Source: Streptomyces asiaticus (GTDB lineage: Bacteria; Actinomycetota; Actinomycetes; Streptomycetales; Streptomycetaceae). From it: a stretch of 64,000 nucleotides of DNA. Location of the stretch: NCBI RefSeq assembly GCF_018138715.1, contig NZ_JAGSHX010000006.1, positions 124,001 to 188,000 of the forward strand, given 5' to 3'. Position numbers and translations under genes: made by a program. A model generated the notes under the pieces. The model was not told the origin of the DNA, searched no databases, and was given only the letters and a program-made list of their open reading frames with translations. Below are positions 1-11,200 of the stretch, one piece after another. Every line of letters starts with the position of its first letter. Position 1 is the first letter of the stretch.

Positions 1-4
1 CGAT

Positions 5-3000
5 ATGACGGATGACGAGAAGCTCCGCAGCTATCTCAAGCGGGCGACCGCCGATCTGCGTCTGGCCAGGCGGCAGTTGCGCGAGGTCGAGGACCGTGCC
101 CGGGAGCCCATCGCCATCGTCGGGATGGCGTGCCACTTCCCCGGCGACGTGGCGACCCCCGAGGACCTGTGGCGGGTGGTGGACGAGGGGGTGGACGTCA
201 TCTCCTCGTTCCCCGAGGACCGTGGCTGGGACCTGGAGAACCTCTACGACCCCGATCCCGAGCACGCCGGTACCAGCAGCGCCCGCGAGGGCGGGTTCCT
301 GCGCGATGTGGCCGACTTCGACGCCGAGTTCTTCGGGATCAGCCCGCGTGAGGCCGCGGCGATGGATCCGCAGCAGCGGCTGCTGCTGGAGACGGCGTGG
401 GAGGCGTTCGAGCGCGCGGGGCTCACGCGGGAGGCGCTGAGCGGCAGTGCCACCGGGGTGTTCGCCGGGGTGGACTCGTACCACTATCTCTCGCTCATCG
501 GCCAGACGACGAGCGACTCGGCGGGCTATGTGGCCACCGGGAACCTCGGCAGCGTGGTCTCGGGCCGGGTGTCGTACTCGTTCGGCCTGGAGGGGCCCGC
601 GGTCACGGTGGACACGGCGTGCTCGTCGTCACTGGTGGCCACGCATCTGGCCGTGCAGGCGCTGCGGCAGGACGAGTGCTCGCTGGCCCTCGCGGGCGGG
701 GTGACGGTGATGGCCACGCCCGGTGGGTTCACCGAGTTCTCGCGTCAGCGCGCGCTGTCCCCGGACGGGCGGTGCAAGGCGTTCGCCGCGGCGGCCGACG
801 GCACGGGCTTCTCCGAGGGCGTCGGCCTGGTGCTGCTGGAGCGGCTGTCGGACGCACGGCGCAACGGGCACCGGGTGCTGGCGGTGATCCGGGGCTCGGC
901 GGTCAACCAGGACGGTGCGTCGAACGGTCTGACGGCGCCGAACGGGCCCTCGCAGCAGCGGGTGATCCGGCAAGCACTGGCCAACGCCGGGCTGTCGCCG
1001 TCCGAGGTGGACGCGGTGGAGGCACACGGTACGGGCACGACGCTGGGTGATCCGATCGAGGCGCAGGCCCTGCTGGCCACGTACGGAGTGGACCGGCCGG
1101 AGGGACGTCCGCTGTGGCTGGGCTCCATCAAGTCCAACATCGGGCACACCCAGGCCGCCGCCGGGGTGGCGAGTGTCATCAAGATGGTGCAGGCCCTGCG
1201 GCATGAGGTGCTCCCCGTCTCGCTGCACATCGACGAGCCGACCCCGCATGTGGACTGGGGTGCGGGTGCGGTGCGGCTGCTGACCGAACCGGTCGCGTGG
1301 CCGCGCGGGGAGCGTCCGCGCCGGGCCGGTGTGTCCGCGTTCGGGATCTCCGGTACGAACGCGCATCTGATCCTGGAGCAGGCACCCGAACCCGAACCGG
1401 CCGAGGCCGCCCCCGCGCCGGACACGTCGGGGGGCGGGGTGTCGGCAGGTGGTGTGGTGCCGTGGGTGGTGTCCGGGCGTGGCGCCGAGGCATTGCGCGG
1501 TCAGGCACGCGCACTGGCCGAACGAGTGGCCGCCGACCCCGAAGCATCGCCGGCGGAAGTCGGCTGGTCACTGATCGCCACCCGGTCCGTCTTCGACCAC
1601 CGCGCCGTCATCGTCGGCGAACACCAAGACGAACTCCTCACCGGACTCAACGCCCTGGCCGCCGGCACCACCCACCCCACCATCATCGAACCCAACACCA
1701 TCACCAGCGGCGGCATCGGACCAGTCCTGGTCTTCCCCGGCCAGGGCTCCCAATGGCTCGGCATGGGCGCCGGACTCCTGGACGCCTCCCCCGTCTTCGC
1801 CGCCCGCGTCGCCGAATGCGAACAAGCCCTCACCCCCCACGTCGACTGGTCCCTGACCCAAGCCCTGCGCGGCGGAGTCAACGCCGCCGACCTCGCCCGC
1901 GTCGACGTCGTCCAACCCGTCCTATGGGCCGTCATGGTCTCCCTGGCCACCGTATGGGACCACCACGGCGTCACCCCCACCGCCGTCGTCGGCCACAGCC
2001 AAGGCGAAATCGCCGCCGCCTGCGTCGCCGGAGCCCTCTCCCTCGACGAAGGCGCCCGCATCGTCGCCCTCCGCGCCCACGCCCTCCGCCGCCTCACCGG
2101 CCACGGCGCCATGGCCTCCCTCACCCTCAGCCACAACCAAACCCAAGAACTCCTCACCAAACTCGGCGAACCAGCCCGCAACGTCGGCATCGCCGCCGTC
2201 AACGGACCCGGCTCCGTCGTCATCTCCGGACCACCGGACCAGGTCGCCCACACCGTCACCGCATGCGAACAAACAGGCCGCCGCGCCCGGCTCATCGACG
2301 TGGACTACGCCTCCCACAGCGCCCAAGTCGACGAAATCGCCGAGGAGTTGAAGGAGGTGCTGTCGGGGATCGAGCCCGTCCAGGCCGAGGTGGCGTTCTA
2401 CTCGACCGTCACCGGCACCCGCATGGACACCAGCGAGCTCGACACCACCTACTGGATCAAGAACCTCCGCGAACGAGTCCGCTTCGCCGACGCCATACGA
2501 GCACTCCTCGACGACGGCCACCGCGTATTCATCGAAGCCAGCACCCACCCCGTCCTCACCATCGGCATGCAGGAGAGCATCGAGGAGGCGGGGGTCGACG
2601 CGGTCACCATCCCGACCCTGCGGCGCGACCACGGTGGCCCCGCCCAGCTGGCCCGGTCGGTGGCGCAGGCGTTCACCGCCGGGGTCACCGTCGACTGGAC
2701 CCGCTGGTTCCCCACCGACCCCACACCCCGCACCATCGACCTGCCCACCTACGCCTTCCAGCGGCGGCGGTACTGGCTGGACGGCGAGGGCGGGCCGGGG
2801 GGCGATCCGGCCGATCTGGGGCTGACGGCCGCCGGACATCCACTGCTCGCCGCCGCCGTGGAACTCGCCGACGGCAGCACTCACGTGCTCACCGGCCGGA
2901 TCTCCACGCGGTCCCATCCGTGGCTCGCCGAGCATGTGGTGGCGGGTGCGGTGCTGGCGCCGGGCGCGATGCTGGTGGAGTGGGCGCTGCGGGCGGCCGA

Positions 3001-5836
3001 CGAGGTCGGCTGCGGAGGGGTGGAGGAGTTGGCGCTCCAGGTTCCGCTGGCGCTGCCCGAGTGCGGTGGGCTGCGGGTGCAGGTGGTGGTGGGTGCCGCG
3101 GCGGAGGACGGGCGGCGTGAGGTGCGGATGTACTCGCGCCCCGACCGTCCCGACCGTCCCGACCGGCCCGACCGGCCCGACCGGCCCGACGGCCCCAACG
3201 GCGTCGGCCCCGCCCCGGCCCTCGATTCCGACCCGGACACGGAGTGGGTGTGTCATGCCGTGGGCGTGCTCGCGCCCGCCGCCGACGCACCCGCGCCGGT
3301 GGAGGGCCTGGGCGGGGCATGGCCGCCGCCGGGCGCGGAGCCGCTGGACGTCGGCGCCTTCTACGAGCAGGCGATGGCGGCGGGGTACGGCTACGGCCCC
3401 GCGTACCAAGGGCTGACGGCCGCGTGGCGCCAGGGCGGGGATGTCCTCGCCGAGGTGGCGCTGCCCGATGCCGCCGGAGGCCGGGACGGATTCGGCATCC
3501 ATCCGGTGCTGCTCGACGCGGCGCTGCACACGTCGCTGCTGATGGACCGGCCCGAGGGACAGGAGGACGACGGCCAGGTGTGGTTGCCGTTCGCCTGGAA
3601 CGGCGTGTCCCTGTGGGCCACCGAGGCGGCCACGGTACGGGTACGGCTGTCGCGGGACGAGGAGCGGCAGTCGCTGCGGCTGACGGTGGCGGACACGGTG
3701 GGCGCGCCGGTGCTGACGGTCGACTCACTCGTCACCCGTCCGGCCGCGACGGACCGGCTGCGCACGGCCACCCGCACCGTGGACGGGCTGTTCACCCTGG
3801 ACTGGACGCCGCTGCCCGCTCCGGCCACCGCGCCGTCCCCCACCTCGGTGGTCGGCGACGGCGGTTGGGTGGTGCTGGGTGAGGACCGGCTGGGGCTGGC
3901 GGAGCCGGTCCGGGCGGACATGGGCGATGCGGTGGCGTGCCATCCGGACCTGGAGGCGCTGATCGCGGCCGTCGACTCGGGCGAGCCCGCCCCTGCCGTC
4001 GTCCTGGCCCAGCCGTACGCCGCCGAGGGCGGCCACGGGGACGGGCTGGAGGCGACCGAGGAGTTGCTGGGGCTGGTGCAGTCCTGGCTGCGGCGCCCGG
4101 CGCTGGCCGACACGCGGCTGGTGGTCGTCACACGTGACGCGGTGGCAACGAACAAAAGCACCGATGGCGCCGATGACATCCACGACAACACACTGGACCC
4201 GTCCGGTGCCGGGGCATGGGGGCTGATCCGCAGCGCCCAGTCGGAGAACCCGGGCCGGTTTGTGCTGCTCGACCTCGCTGAGAGCCACGAGAGCCACGAG
4301 AGCCACGAAAACCGCGAGGGCCTCGTGGCGGCCGTGGTGCGCGCGATCGAGGCGCATGAGCCCCAAGTGGCGGTGCGGGGCGGACGGGTGCTGGTGCCCC
4401 GGATGGTCCGCGCGACGGCCACGGCCGGCCCCGCCATCGACGGCCAGGACCAGGAGGACACCACCCGACTCGGCACCGATGGCACCGTACTGATCACGGG
4501 TGGCACCGGCACCCTGGGCGCTCTGGTCGCCGAACACCTGGTGCGCACATGGGGAGTCAGGCATCTGCTGCTGGTGAGCCGGAGCGGCCCCGAGGCCGCC
4601 GGAGCCGATGAACTCACCGACCGGCTGGTCGAGTTGGGGACTCGGGTACACATCACCGCAGCCGATGTCACCGACCCGGACGCGGTGGCCGAGCTGGTCG
4701 CCGGGGTCGATCCCGCACATCCGCTGACCGGTGTGATCCACGCGGCCGGGGTGCTGGACGACGCCGTACTCACCACCCAGACCCCGGAGCGGCTGGCGCG
4801 GGTGTGGCGCCCGAAGGCCACGGCCGCGGCCCATCTACACGCCGCGACCGCGGAGCTGCCGCTGTCCCTGTTCGTGATGTTCTCCTCCACGGCGGGCACA
4901 CTGGGCGCCTCCGGACAGTCCAACTACGCCGCTGCGAACGCCTATTGCGACGCCCTGGCCGCCCGGCGCCGCGCCCTCGGTCTGCCGGGGCTCTCGGTGG
5001 CGTGGGGCCTGTGGGCGGATGCCAGCGGGATGACCGGGCATCTGGGGGAGACGGACCGGGCCAGGATGAGCCGGTCGGGTATCGGGGCGATGTCCAGCGA
5101 GCGGGCGCTGGGGCTGCTCGACGCCGCCGTGCGCCATGGCCACCACCATCTGATCGCCATCGACCTGGACGTACGGGCGCTGGCGGGTCAGCCGGCGCTC
5201 ACCCTGCCCGCTCCCCTGCGGGCGCTCACCGGAGGCGTTACGACCCGGCGTACGGCGGCCACCGCCCGGCCGCACACCGACTGGGCCGGTCATCTGGCCG
5301 CGCTGCCGGTGGCGGAGCAGCGCCGTACGCTGCTCAATCTGGTCCTCACCCATGCCGCTGCGGCGCTGGGCCACTCCGACCCGGGGCGGATCCAGACCGA
5401 GCGCGGCTTCCTGGAGATCGGCTTCGACTCGCTCACCGCGATCGAGCTGCGCAACAGGCTGACGGCCGTGACCGGGCTGCGACTTCCCACCACTCTCATC
5501 TTCGACCACCCGAATCCGGCCGCGCTCGCCGTCCATCTGCACGCGGAATTGGCGCCCGAGGATGTGGATCCGCTTTCCCCCATGCTGGGGGAAATCGACA
5601 GGCTGGAAACCGCGCTGCTTTCCGTGGCCCAGGACGGGACGGCGCATGAGGCGCTGCTGAAGCGCCTTCAGTCCACGCTGTCGAAACTGGGCGCCCTGCA
5701 CGACGGCGGGACGGAGGAGGGCCAGGCGGCAAGCCGTATTCAGGACGCCACGGCCGACGAGATCTTCCAGTTCATCGACCAGGACCTGGGCCGGAGCGAA
5801 AGCGACGGAGAGCATGCACATGGGGGCACACGGTGA
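5..5836 (+). CDS. Type I modular PKS, one module KS-AT-DH-KR-ACP (methylmalonyl)
   Basis: This protein extends a polyketide by one methylmalonyl unit, reduces the beta-ketone and dehydrates it to an alkene. The N-terminus ([12 protein letters not shown]) is a coiled-coil docking segment, so it accepts a chain from another PKS. KS has Cys206 in DTACSSSL, then EAHGTGT and [10 protein letters not shown] has the GHSQG nucleophile Ser665 and YASH at 768-771, the methylmalonyl signature. DH has [10 protein letters not shown] (His977) and Asp1171 in LLDAALH. KR has TGGTGTLG, an LDD motif (B-type) and Tyr1641. ACP has Ser1809 in GFDSL, followed by a docking tail and no thioesterase. The start codon sits in ATGA, so it probably overlaps the stop of an upstream PKS outside the window; the gene itself looks complete. 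I infer it is the last module, giving a 2-methyl-2-enoyl end that can close to a pyran. Its AT region has unusual codon use. Confidence 0.95.
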   Translation: MTDDEKLRSYLKRATADLRLARRQLREVEDRAREPIAIVGMACHFPGDVATPEDLWRVVDEGVDVISSFPEDRGWDLENLYDPDPEHAGTSSAREGGFLRDVADFDAEFFGISPREAAAMDPQQRLLLETAWEAFERAGLTREALSGSATGVFAGVDSYHYLSLIGQTTSDSAGYVATGNLGSVVSGRVSYSFGLEGPAVTVDTACSSSLVATHLAVQALRQDECSLALAGGVTVMATPGGFTEFSRQRALSPDGRCKAFAAAADGTGFSEGVGLVLLERLSDARRNGHRVLAVIRGSAVNQDGASNGLTAPNGPSQQRVIRQALANAGLSPSEVDAVEAHGTGTTLGDPIEAQALLATYGVDRPEGRPLWLGSIKSNIGHTQAAAGVASVIKMVQALRHEVLPVSLHIDEPTPHVDWGAGAVRLLTEPVAWPRGERPRRAGVSAFGISGTNAHLILEQAPEPEPAEAAPAPDTSGGGVSAGGVVPWVVSGRGAEALRGQARALAERVAADPEASPAEVGWSLIATRSVFDHRAVIVGEHQDELLTGLNALAAGTTHPTIIEPNTITSGGIGPVLVFPGQGSQWLGMGAGLLDASPVFAARVAECEQALTPHVDWSLTQALRGGVNAADLARVDVVQPVLWAVMVSLATVWDHHGVTPTAVVGHSQGEIAAACVAGALSLDEGARIVALRAHALRRLTGHGAMASLTLSHNQTQELLTKLGEPARNVGIAAVNGPGSVVISGPPDQVAHTVTACEQTGRRARLIDVDYASHSAQVDEIAEELKEVLSGIEPVQAEVAFYSTVTGTRMDTSELDTTYWIKNLRERVRFADAIRALLDDGHRVFIEASTHPVLTIGMQESIEEAGVDAVTIPTLRRDHGGPAQLARSVAQAFTAGVTVDWTRWFPTDPTPRTIDLPTYAFQRRRYWLDGEGGPGGDPADLGLTAAGHPLLAAAVELADGSTHVLTGRISTRSHPWLAEHVVAGAVLAPGAMLVEWALRAADEVGCGGVEELALQVPLALPECGGLRVQVVVGAAAEDGRREVRMYSRPDRPDRPDRPDRPDRPDGPNGVGPAPALDSDPDTEWVCHAVGVLAPAADAPAPVEGLGGAWPPPGAEPLDVGAFYEQAMAAGYGYGPAYQGLTAAWRQGGDVLAEVALPDAAGGRDGFGIHPVLLDAALHTSLLMDRPEGQEDDGQVWLPFAWNGVSLWATEAATVRVRLSRDEERQSLRLTVADTVGAPVLTVDSLVTRPAATDRLRTATRTVDGLFTLDWTPLPAPATAPSPTSVVGDGGWVVLGEDRLGLAEPVRADMGDAVACHPDLEALIAAVDSGEPAPAVVLAQPYAAEGGHGDGLEATEELLGLVQSWLRRPALADTRLVVVTRDAVATNKSTDGADDIHDNTLDPSGAGAWGLIRSAQSENPGRFVLLDLAESHESHESHENREGLVAAVVRAIEAHEPQVAVRGGRVLVPRMVRATATAGPAIDGQDQEDTTRLGTDGTVLITGGTGTLGALVAEHLVRTWGVRHLLLVSRSGPEAAGADELTDRLVELGTRVHITAADVTDPDAVAELVAGVDPAHPLTGVIHAAGVLDDAVLTTQTPERLARVWRPKATAAAHLHAATAELPLSLFVMFSSTAGTLGASGQSNYAAANAYCDALAARRRALGLPGLSVAWGLWADASGMTGHLGETDRARMSRSGIGAMSSERALGLLDAAVRHGHHHLIAIDLDVRALAGQPALTLPAPLRALTGGVTTRRTAATARPHTDWAGHLAALPVAEQRRTLLNLVLTHAAAALGHSDPGRIQTERGFLEIGFDSLTAIELRNRLTAVTGLRLPTTLIFDHPNPAALAVHLHAELAPEDVDPLSPMLGEIDRLETALLSVAQDGTAHEALLKRLQSTLSKLGALHDGGTEEGQAASRIQDATADEIFQFIDQDLGRSESDGEHAHGGTR
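3140..3190 (+). repeat. 9-bp tandem repeat in the DH domain (Pro-Asp-Arg)
   Basis: Five to six in-frame copies of a 9-bp unit (CCCGACCGT, later CCCGACCGG) encode repeated Pro-Asp-Arg in a surface loop of the dehydratase, ending in PDGPNG. The frame is kept. This is a minisatellite-type expansion. Confidence 0.9.
4280..4306 (+). repeat. 9-bp tandem repeat (Glu-Ser-His) before the KR
   Basis: Three exact in-frame copies of GAGAGCCAC encode Glu-Ser-His repeats in the structural part of the ketoreductase, followed by a decayed copy (Glu-Asn-Arg). Confidence 0.9.
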
Positions 5837-6270
5837 TTGATGAGCGAAGCCGGAAGAAGCTCATTCTCGAACACAGCCGCCGGATGAACGCCGCGGATAT
5901 CGACGGGCTTCTCGAACTCTACGCGGACGAGGTCACCTTCGAGGATCCGGTCGGATCGGGGCGCAGGACCGGGCGGGACGCCCTTCGTGCGCATTTCGAG
6001 GAGCTCGCCGCGGCGGGTATCACCGAGATTCCCGGTGAGCCGGTCGCGGGGCAGGACGGGGTGCATGTCCTGGTGCCGGTGACGGCCACCATGGACTATC
6101 TGCCCAAAGGCCCCGGCTTCGCCGAGCGCGGCTGGCTGACGGCCCCGGACGCCCCGGAGAACTCCCGTATCACCTGGGACTACGTCCTGATGATGCGCGC
6201 GGGGTCCGGTGGCCTCATTCAGGAATTGCAGATGTTCTGGGGGAGGTCGGACATTGGTATCGCCGGCTGA
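5833..6270 (+). CDS. nigBI: MonBI-type epoxide hydrolase/cyclase (SnoaL-like fold)
   Basis: A 145-residue NTF2/SnoaL-like protein that opens epoxides of the enzyme-bound polyepoxide to build cyclic ethers. It closely resembles MonBI as I remember that sequence, including the segment MDYLPxGPxxAERGWLxAPDAP. Asp38 and Glu65 fall at the positions of the acid/base pair established for the lasalocid cyclase Lsd19, so it should be active. It starts at GTG 5833 inside the stop of the PKS gene (GTGA overlap), implying translational coupling. It is a single domain, unlike the fused Lsd19, and the next gene supplies the partner. The symbol follows the inferred nigericin pathway. Alternative role: SalBIII-type pyran synthase, which has the same fold. 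Confidence 0.88.
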   Translation: MIDERSRKKLILEHSRRMNAADIDGLLELYADEVTFEDPVGSGRRTGRDALRAHFEELAAAGITEIPGEPVAGQDGVHVLVPVTATMDYLPKGPGFAERGWLTAPDAPENSRITWDYVLMMRAGSGGLIQELQMFWGRSDIGIAG

Positions 6271-6305
6271 TCCCCCACGACCCCGGCACCGCACAGGAGG
6301 CGTTC

Positions 6306-6773
6306 ATGGCCGATGAGGCGACCCTCAAGAAGATGGCTCTGGAATACGCCCGGCGCATGAACGAGGGTGATGTCGAGGCCGTATTGGAGCTCTTCTCGGA
6401 CGACATCGTCTTCGAGGACCCGGTCGGCGCGCCCCCGCTCATCGGAAAGGACGCGCTTCGCGAACACATCGCCTGGTCCATCGAATGCCAGGTGCACGAG
6501 ACCCCGGGCCGTCCGGTCACCTCGATGGACGGCCGCAGGGTGGCGGTGCCGACCACGGTCACGGTGTACGCGCCGGCCAAACTCACCTTCAGCATCATCG
6601 GCGTGATCGAACTCGGTGATGACGGACTGGTCCATCACGCCCAGGCGTTCTGGGGCATCACGGATACCAAAGTGGGCGACGGCCCCGAACTCACCGGTGT
6701 CGCGCATTTCATGGCGGTCACCCAGAACCTCGCCAAGATGGTCCAGGCCAAGGGCAGCCCCAGTCCGATGTAA
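6306..6773 (+). CDS. nigBII: MonBII-type epoxide hydrolase/cyclase (SnoaL-like fold)
   Basis: A 155-residue paralogue of the preceding protein with the same fold and the same Asp38 (FEDPVG) and Glu65 (HETPG). In the monensin system two such proteins act together on the epoxide cascade, and this pair should do the same. The 35-nt gap after the first cyclase contains AGGAGG five bases before the ATG, a near-ideal ribosome site. The C-terminus extends about 25 residues past the core fold (VAHFMAVTQNLAKMVQAKG), a helix the first protein lacks. Which of the two handles 5-exo and which 6-endo closures cannot be told from sequence. Confidence 0.87.
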   Translation: MADEATLKKMALEYARRMNEGDVEAVLELFSDDIVFEDPVGAPPLIGKDALREHIAWSIECQVHETPGRPVTSMDGRRVAVPTTVTVYAPAKLTFSIIGVIELGDDGLVHHAQAFWGITDTKVGDGPELTGVAHFMAVTQNLAKMVQAKGSPSPM

Positions 6774-6806
6774 AGCCGTAAGCGGTGAAGGGACGAAAGC
6801 GAAACC

Positions 6807-8237
6807 ATGACCGAACCCACACACGGAATCGTTCTGGGCGGAGGCTGGGCGGGAATGCTGGCTGCCCATGTGCTGGCCCGCCATGTGGAGCGCGTCACCG
6901 TCGTGGAGCGCGATGTGCTGCCGGACGGCCCCCGGCACCGCAAGGGATCGCCGCAGGGACGCCATGTCCATGTGCTGTGGTCCAGCGGAGCGCGCATCGT
7001 GGACACACTGCTGCCGGGCATGATCGACCAACTGCTCGACGCGGGCGCCCGCCGGATCGGATTCCATCAGGACCTGGTGACCTTGACGTCCCACGGCTGG
7101 CAGCACCGCTTTCCACCGCGGCAGTACGCCCTGATGTGCACCCGTCCGTTCCTGGACTGGAAGGTCCGCGACCGGGTGCTCGCCACCGGGCGGATCACCG
7201 TCCGCCAGCGCGCCGAGATCCTCGATCTGGTCGGCGACGCCAAACGGGTCACCGGGGTCCGGGTGCGCGACATGGACACCGGGGCGGGCGAAACCCTGGA
7301 GGCCGATCTGGTGGTCGACGCGTCCGGGCGCGGTTCCCGGCTCCGGCACTGGCTGTCGGCGCTGGAGGTGCCGCCGCTGGAGGAGGACATCGTCGATGCG
7401 GGCATCGCCTACGCCACCCGCGTGTACCAGGGTCCGCCGGGCGCCGCGGCCGGATTCCCCGCCGTCAACGTGGCCGCCGACCACCGGCTGCGCGAACCGG
7501 GCCGGTTCGGGGTGGTGTATCCGCAGGAGGACGGCACCTGGATGGTGACCCTGTCGTGCACCCGGGGCGCCGGACTGCCCACCCACGACGACGAGTTCCT
7601 GCCCTACGCGCGGACACTGCGCCATCCGCTGGTCGCCGATCTCATCGCGCTCGCGAAGCCACTGACCTCGGTGGCCGTCTCGCGGGTCGGCGCCAACCGG
7701 CGGCTGTATCCGGAGCGTCTCGACATCTGGCCGGAGGGGCTGCTGGTGCTGGGGGACGCGCTGGCCGCGTTCAACCCGATCTACGGCCACGGCATGAGCT
7801 CGGCGGCTCGCGCGGCCGCCGCCCTGGACACCGGGCTCCAGCGGTCCGGGATCGCCGGGGGAACCACGCACCGGATCCAGCAGGCGATCAGCACCACCGT
7901 GGACGACCCCTGGATCATGGCCGCGTCCAAGGACGTGGAGTACGTCAACTGCCGGATGAACACGACGGATCCACGGCTGACCGGCGGGGCCGTGGCGCGG
8001 CAGCGCTTCTCCGATCTGATCGCCGACCGGTCGATCCGCTCCTCGGCGGTGTGTGATGTGGTGACCGACGTCATCAGTCTCACCGCCCCGCAGTCCGAGC
8101 TGGCGTCCAGCGGCTTCCTTTCGCTGATGCAGAAGGACCGGGTCCTCCCGGAGCTCACGGAGCCGCCGCTGACCGCCGATGAGCTCGCGCTGGTGGATCT
8201 GAGCCCGCGCAGCGCAGTGGGTGCGGGCGGCTCATGA
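6807..8237 (+). CDS. nigCI: MonCI/Lsd18-type FAD-dependent polyene epoxidase
   Basis: A 476-residue flavoprotein monooxygenase that converts the E-alkenes of the ACP-bound polyene to epoxides before cyclisation. The N-terminal FAD site is GGGWAG (residues 11-16) and the second FAD motif [16 protein letters not shown] lies near 315-330. Family landmarks shared with Lsd18 include RKGxPQxRHxHxLWSxGARIV, GWQHRFP and the conserved LDWxVR segment. Length is normal for the family. It follows the two cyclase genes and overlaps the next gene by ATGA (stop 8235-8237), so the four tailoring genes form one transcript with the PKS before them. A single epoxidase would serve all three alkenes made by the minus-strand PKS. 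A squalene-epoxidase-like role in primary metabolism is unlikely in this setting. Confidence 0.92.
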   Translation: MTEPTHGIVLGGGWAGMLAAHVLARHVERVTVVERDVLPDGPRHRKGSPQGRHVHVLWSSGARIVDTLLPGMIDQLLDAGARRIGFHQDLVTLTSHGWQHRFPPRQYALMCTRPFLDWKVRDRVLATGRITVRQRAEILDLVGDAKRVTGVRVRDMDTGAGETLEADLVVDASGRGSRLRHWLSALEVPPLEEDIVDAGIAYATRVYQGPPGAAAGFPAVNVAADHRLREPGRFGVVYPQEDGTWMVTLSCTRGAGLPTHDDEFLPYARTLRHPLVADLIALAKPLTSVAVSRVGANRRLYPERLDIWPEGLLVLGDALAAFNPIYGHGMSSAARAAAALDTGLQRSGIAGGTTHRIQQAISTTVDDPWIMAASKDVEYVNCRMNTTDPRLTGGAVARQRFSDLIADRSIRSSAVCDVVTDVISLTAPQSELASSGFLSLMQKDRVLPELTEPPLTADELALVDLSPRSAVGAGGS

Positions 8238-11200
8238 GCAACGAGGAAAAGCTCGTCGACTATCTCAAGTGGACCACCGCCGAGCTCCATGAGACCCGGC
8301 AGCGGCTGCGGGAGGTCCAGGAGGAGCTGGAGGAGCCGATCGCCGTCGTCGGCATGGCCTGCCGCTTCCCCGGCGGGGTGCGCAACCCGGCCCAGCTGTG
8401 GGATCTGGTGGCCGACGGGCGGGACGCCGTCTCCAGCTTCCCCACCGACCGGGGCTGGGACCTGGAGAACCTCTACCACCCCGATCCGGAGCACCACGGC
8501 ACCTCGTACGTCCGGGCCGGCGGCTTCATCTATGACGCGGCCGACTTCGACGCGGAGTTCTTCGACATCGGCGCCCGGGAGGCGGCGGCCATCGAACCGC
8601 AGCAGCGGATGCTGCTGGAGCTGGCGTGGGAGGCGACGGAGAGCGCGGGCATCGATCCGCACACCCTGCGGGGCAGCCGGACCGGCGTCTACACGGGGGT
8701 GATGTACCACGACTACGCCTCGCGTCTGGACGAGATCCCCGAGGGTCTGCTGGGCCATGTGGGCAACGGCAACGCGGGCAGTGTGTCCTCGGGCCGGGTG
8801 GCGTTCACCCTCGGTCTGCGGGGCGCGGCGGTCAGCCTGGACACCGCGTGTTCGTCGTCGCTGGTGGCGATGCATCTGGCGGCCGGGGCGCTGCGGCGGC
8901 GCGAGTGCACGCTGGCGCTGGCCGGTGGCGCCGCCATCATGTACACCGCGAGCGTGTTCCAAGTGGCCTCCAGTCAGCGCCAGTTGTCGCCCGATGTCCG
9001 GTGCAGGTCGTTCGCGGACGCGGCCGACGGCATGGTGTACGGGGAGGGCGCCGGTCTGCTGCTGCTGGAGCGGCTGTCGGACGCACGGCGCAACGGCCAT
9101 CCGGTGCTGGCCCTGGTCCGCGGCTCGGCGATCAACCAGGACGGTGCCAGTACGGGCATGGCCGCGCCCAACGGCCCCGCTCAGCAGCAGCTGATCCGTG
9201 ACGCGCTGGCGAACGCCCAATTGTCCACGGGGGACGTGGACGCGGTGGAGGCGCATGGCACGGGTACCGCGTTCGGTGACTCCATCGAGCTCCAGGCGCT
9301 GCTCGCCACGTACGGGCAGGAGCGTCCGGACGACCGGCCGCTGCTGCTGGGATCCATCAAGTCGAACATCGGCCATACGCAGGCCGCCGCCGGAATGGCC
9401 GGTGTGATCAAGATGGTGATGGCGATGCGCCGGGGCGTGCTGCCGCGTTCGCTCCACATCGACCGGCCTACCCGGCTGGTGCACTGGCGCAAGGGCGCGG
9501 TGCGGCTGCTGACCGAGCGGATGGACTGGCCACGGGTGGACCGACCACGGCGGGCCGGTGTGTCCTCCTTCAGCGCCAGCGGTACCAACGCCCATGTGAT
9601 TCTCGAGGAGTTCACCGAGTCGGTGGAACACTCCGCCGACGCCGGTGGCGCTCGCGACCCCGGGGTGGTGCCGTGGGTGCTGTCCGCGCGGGGCGCGGCG
9701 GCGCTGCGCGGCCAGGCCCGTGCGCTGGCCGCGCATACGGCAGCCGCTCCCGGGCTCTCCCCCACGGACGTTGGCTGGTCACTCGTCACCACGCGGTCGG
9801 TGTTCGACCACCGGGCGGTCGTGGTCGGCCGGGGGCCGGACGAGCTGCGAGCGGGGCTGGCCGCGCTGGCGGCCGGTGAGCCGCATCCCTCGGTGGTGGG
9901 GCCCGGTGTGGCCCGTACCGGCGCGGCGGCCCCGGCGAGCGGGACGGTCTTCGCCTTCGGTGGCGAGGGCGGCCATCCACCGGGGACGGGCGCCGGGCTG
10001 TACGGCCGGTTCCCCGTCTTCGCCACGGCCTTCGACGAGGTCGGCCAGGTGCTCGGGGTGAAGGGGGTAGCCGACGTGTCCTCCCGGGCCGGGCTGTTCG
10101 CCCTCTACATCGCGCTGGCCCGGCTGCTTGCCTCGGTGGGGGTGCGGCCCGACGCGGTGGTGGGCTGTGGGGTCGGTGAGATCGCGGCGGCGCACATCAC
10201 CGGCGCTCTGGACCTCGCCGACGCGTGCCGGCTGGTGGCCGCCGGCGCCGAGCCGGGCGCGGTGGAGTACGAGCGGCCGCCCATGCCCTCGCTCGACGAG
10301 ACCGGTGCGGTGTGGGAGCCGGGGCCCGGGGCGATGCTGCCCTCCGCCCCGGCCGCGCTGGTGCTGTCGCCCTTCCGTGGCGAGGGGTCCGAGGTGCGGG
10401 AGCTGATGTGCGGCCTGGCCCGTATGCACACCATGGGCGCCACCGTGGACTGGGCCGCCCTGTTCGACGGCGATCCGGCTCCCCGCGCCGTCGCGCTGCC
10501 CACGTACGCCTTTCAGCGACAGCGCTTCTGGCTGGAGAACGAGGCTCCGGCGGATGCCGTGCCCACGGTGGAGACCTGGGCGGAGGCCGAGTTCTGGGAT
10601 GCCGTGGAACGTACGGACGCGGCGGCCCTGACCCGGGCGCTCGAGGTGCCCGCCGGCCGGCGGGAGGCGCTCGCGGAGCTCCTGCCCGCCCTGGCCACCT
10701 GGCGGCGGCAGCGGGAGTGGCGCCACCGCATCGTCTGGAAGCCCCTCCCCGACCCACCGGCACCACGGCTGACCGGCACCTGGCTGGTCGTGACGTCCGG
10801 CGACGGCGAGGACGCACCCATGGTGGCCGCCGTGACCACCGCGCTGCGCGACCATGGCGCGGAGACCGTCGCGTTCGACCCGAACACCACGCCGTCCCTT
10901 GCCGGGCGGCCGGTCGCGGGGGTGCTCTCCCTGCTGGCGCTGGATGACGCTCGGCCGGCGTCCGACGACGGTCGGGGCCCGGCGCTGGCCCCGACCGTGG
11001 AGTTGTTCGAGACGCTGCGGCGGGCCGGGGTCGAGGCCCCGGTGTGGTTGGCCACCCGCGGTGGCGTCAGCGTCGACGTGGGCGATCCGATGTCCCGTCC
11101 GGAGCAGGCCGGGTTCTGGGGCCTGGGGAGCGCGCTGGCGATGGAGCGTCCACGCTGCTGGGGCGGGCTGGTCGACCTGCCCCACTGGTTCGACGACCGC

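Noticed and set aside
5600..5836. Thioesterase at the C-terminus of a PKS
   Set aside because: All visible PKS proteins end in a short acidic docking tail (for example [12 protein letters not shown]); none has a GxSxG hydrolase after the ACP.
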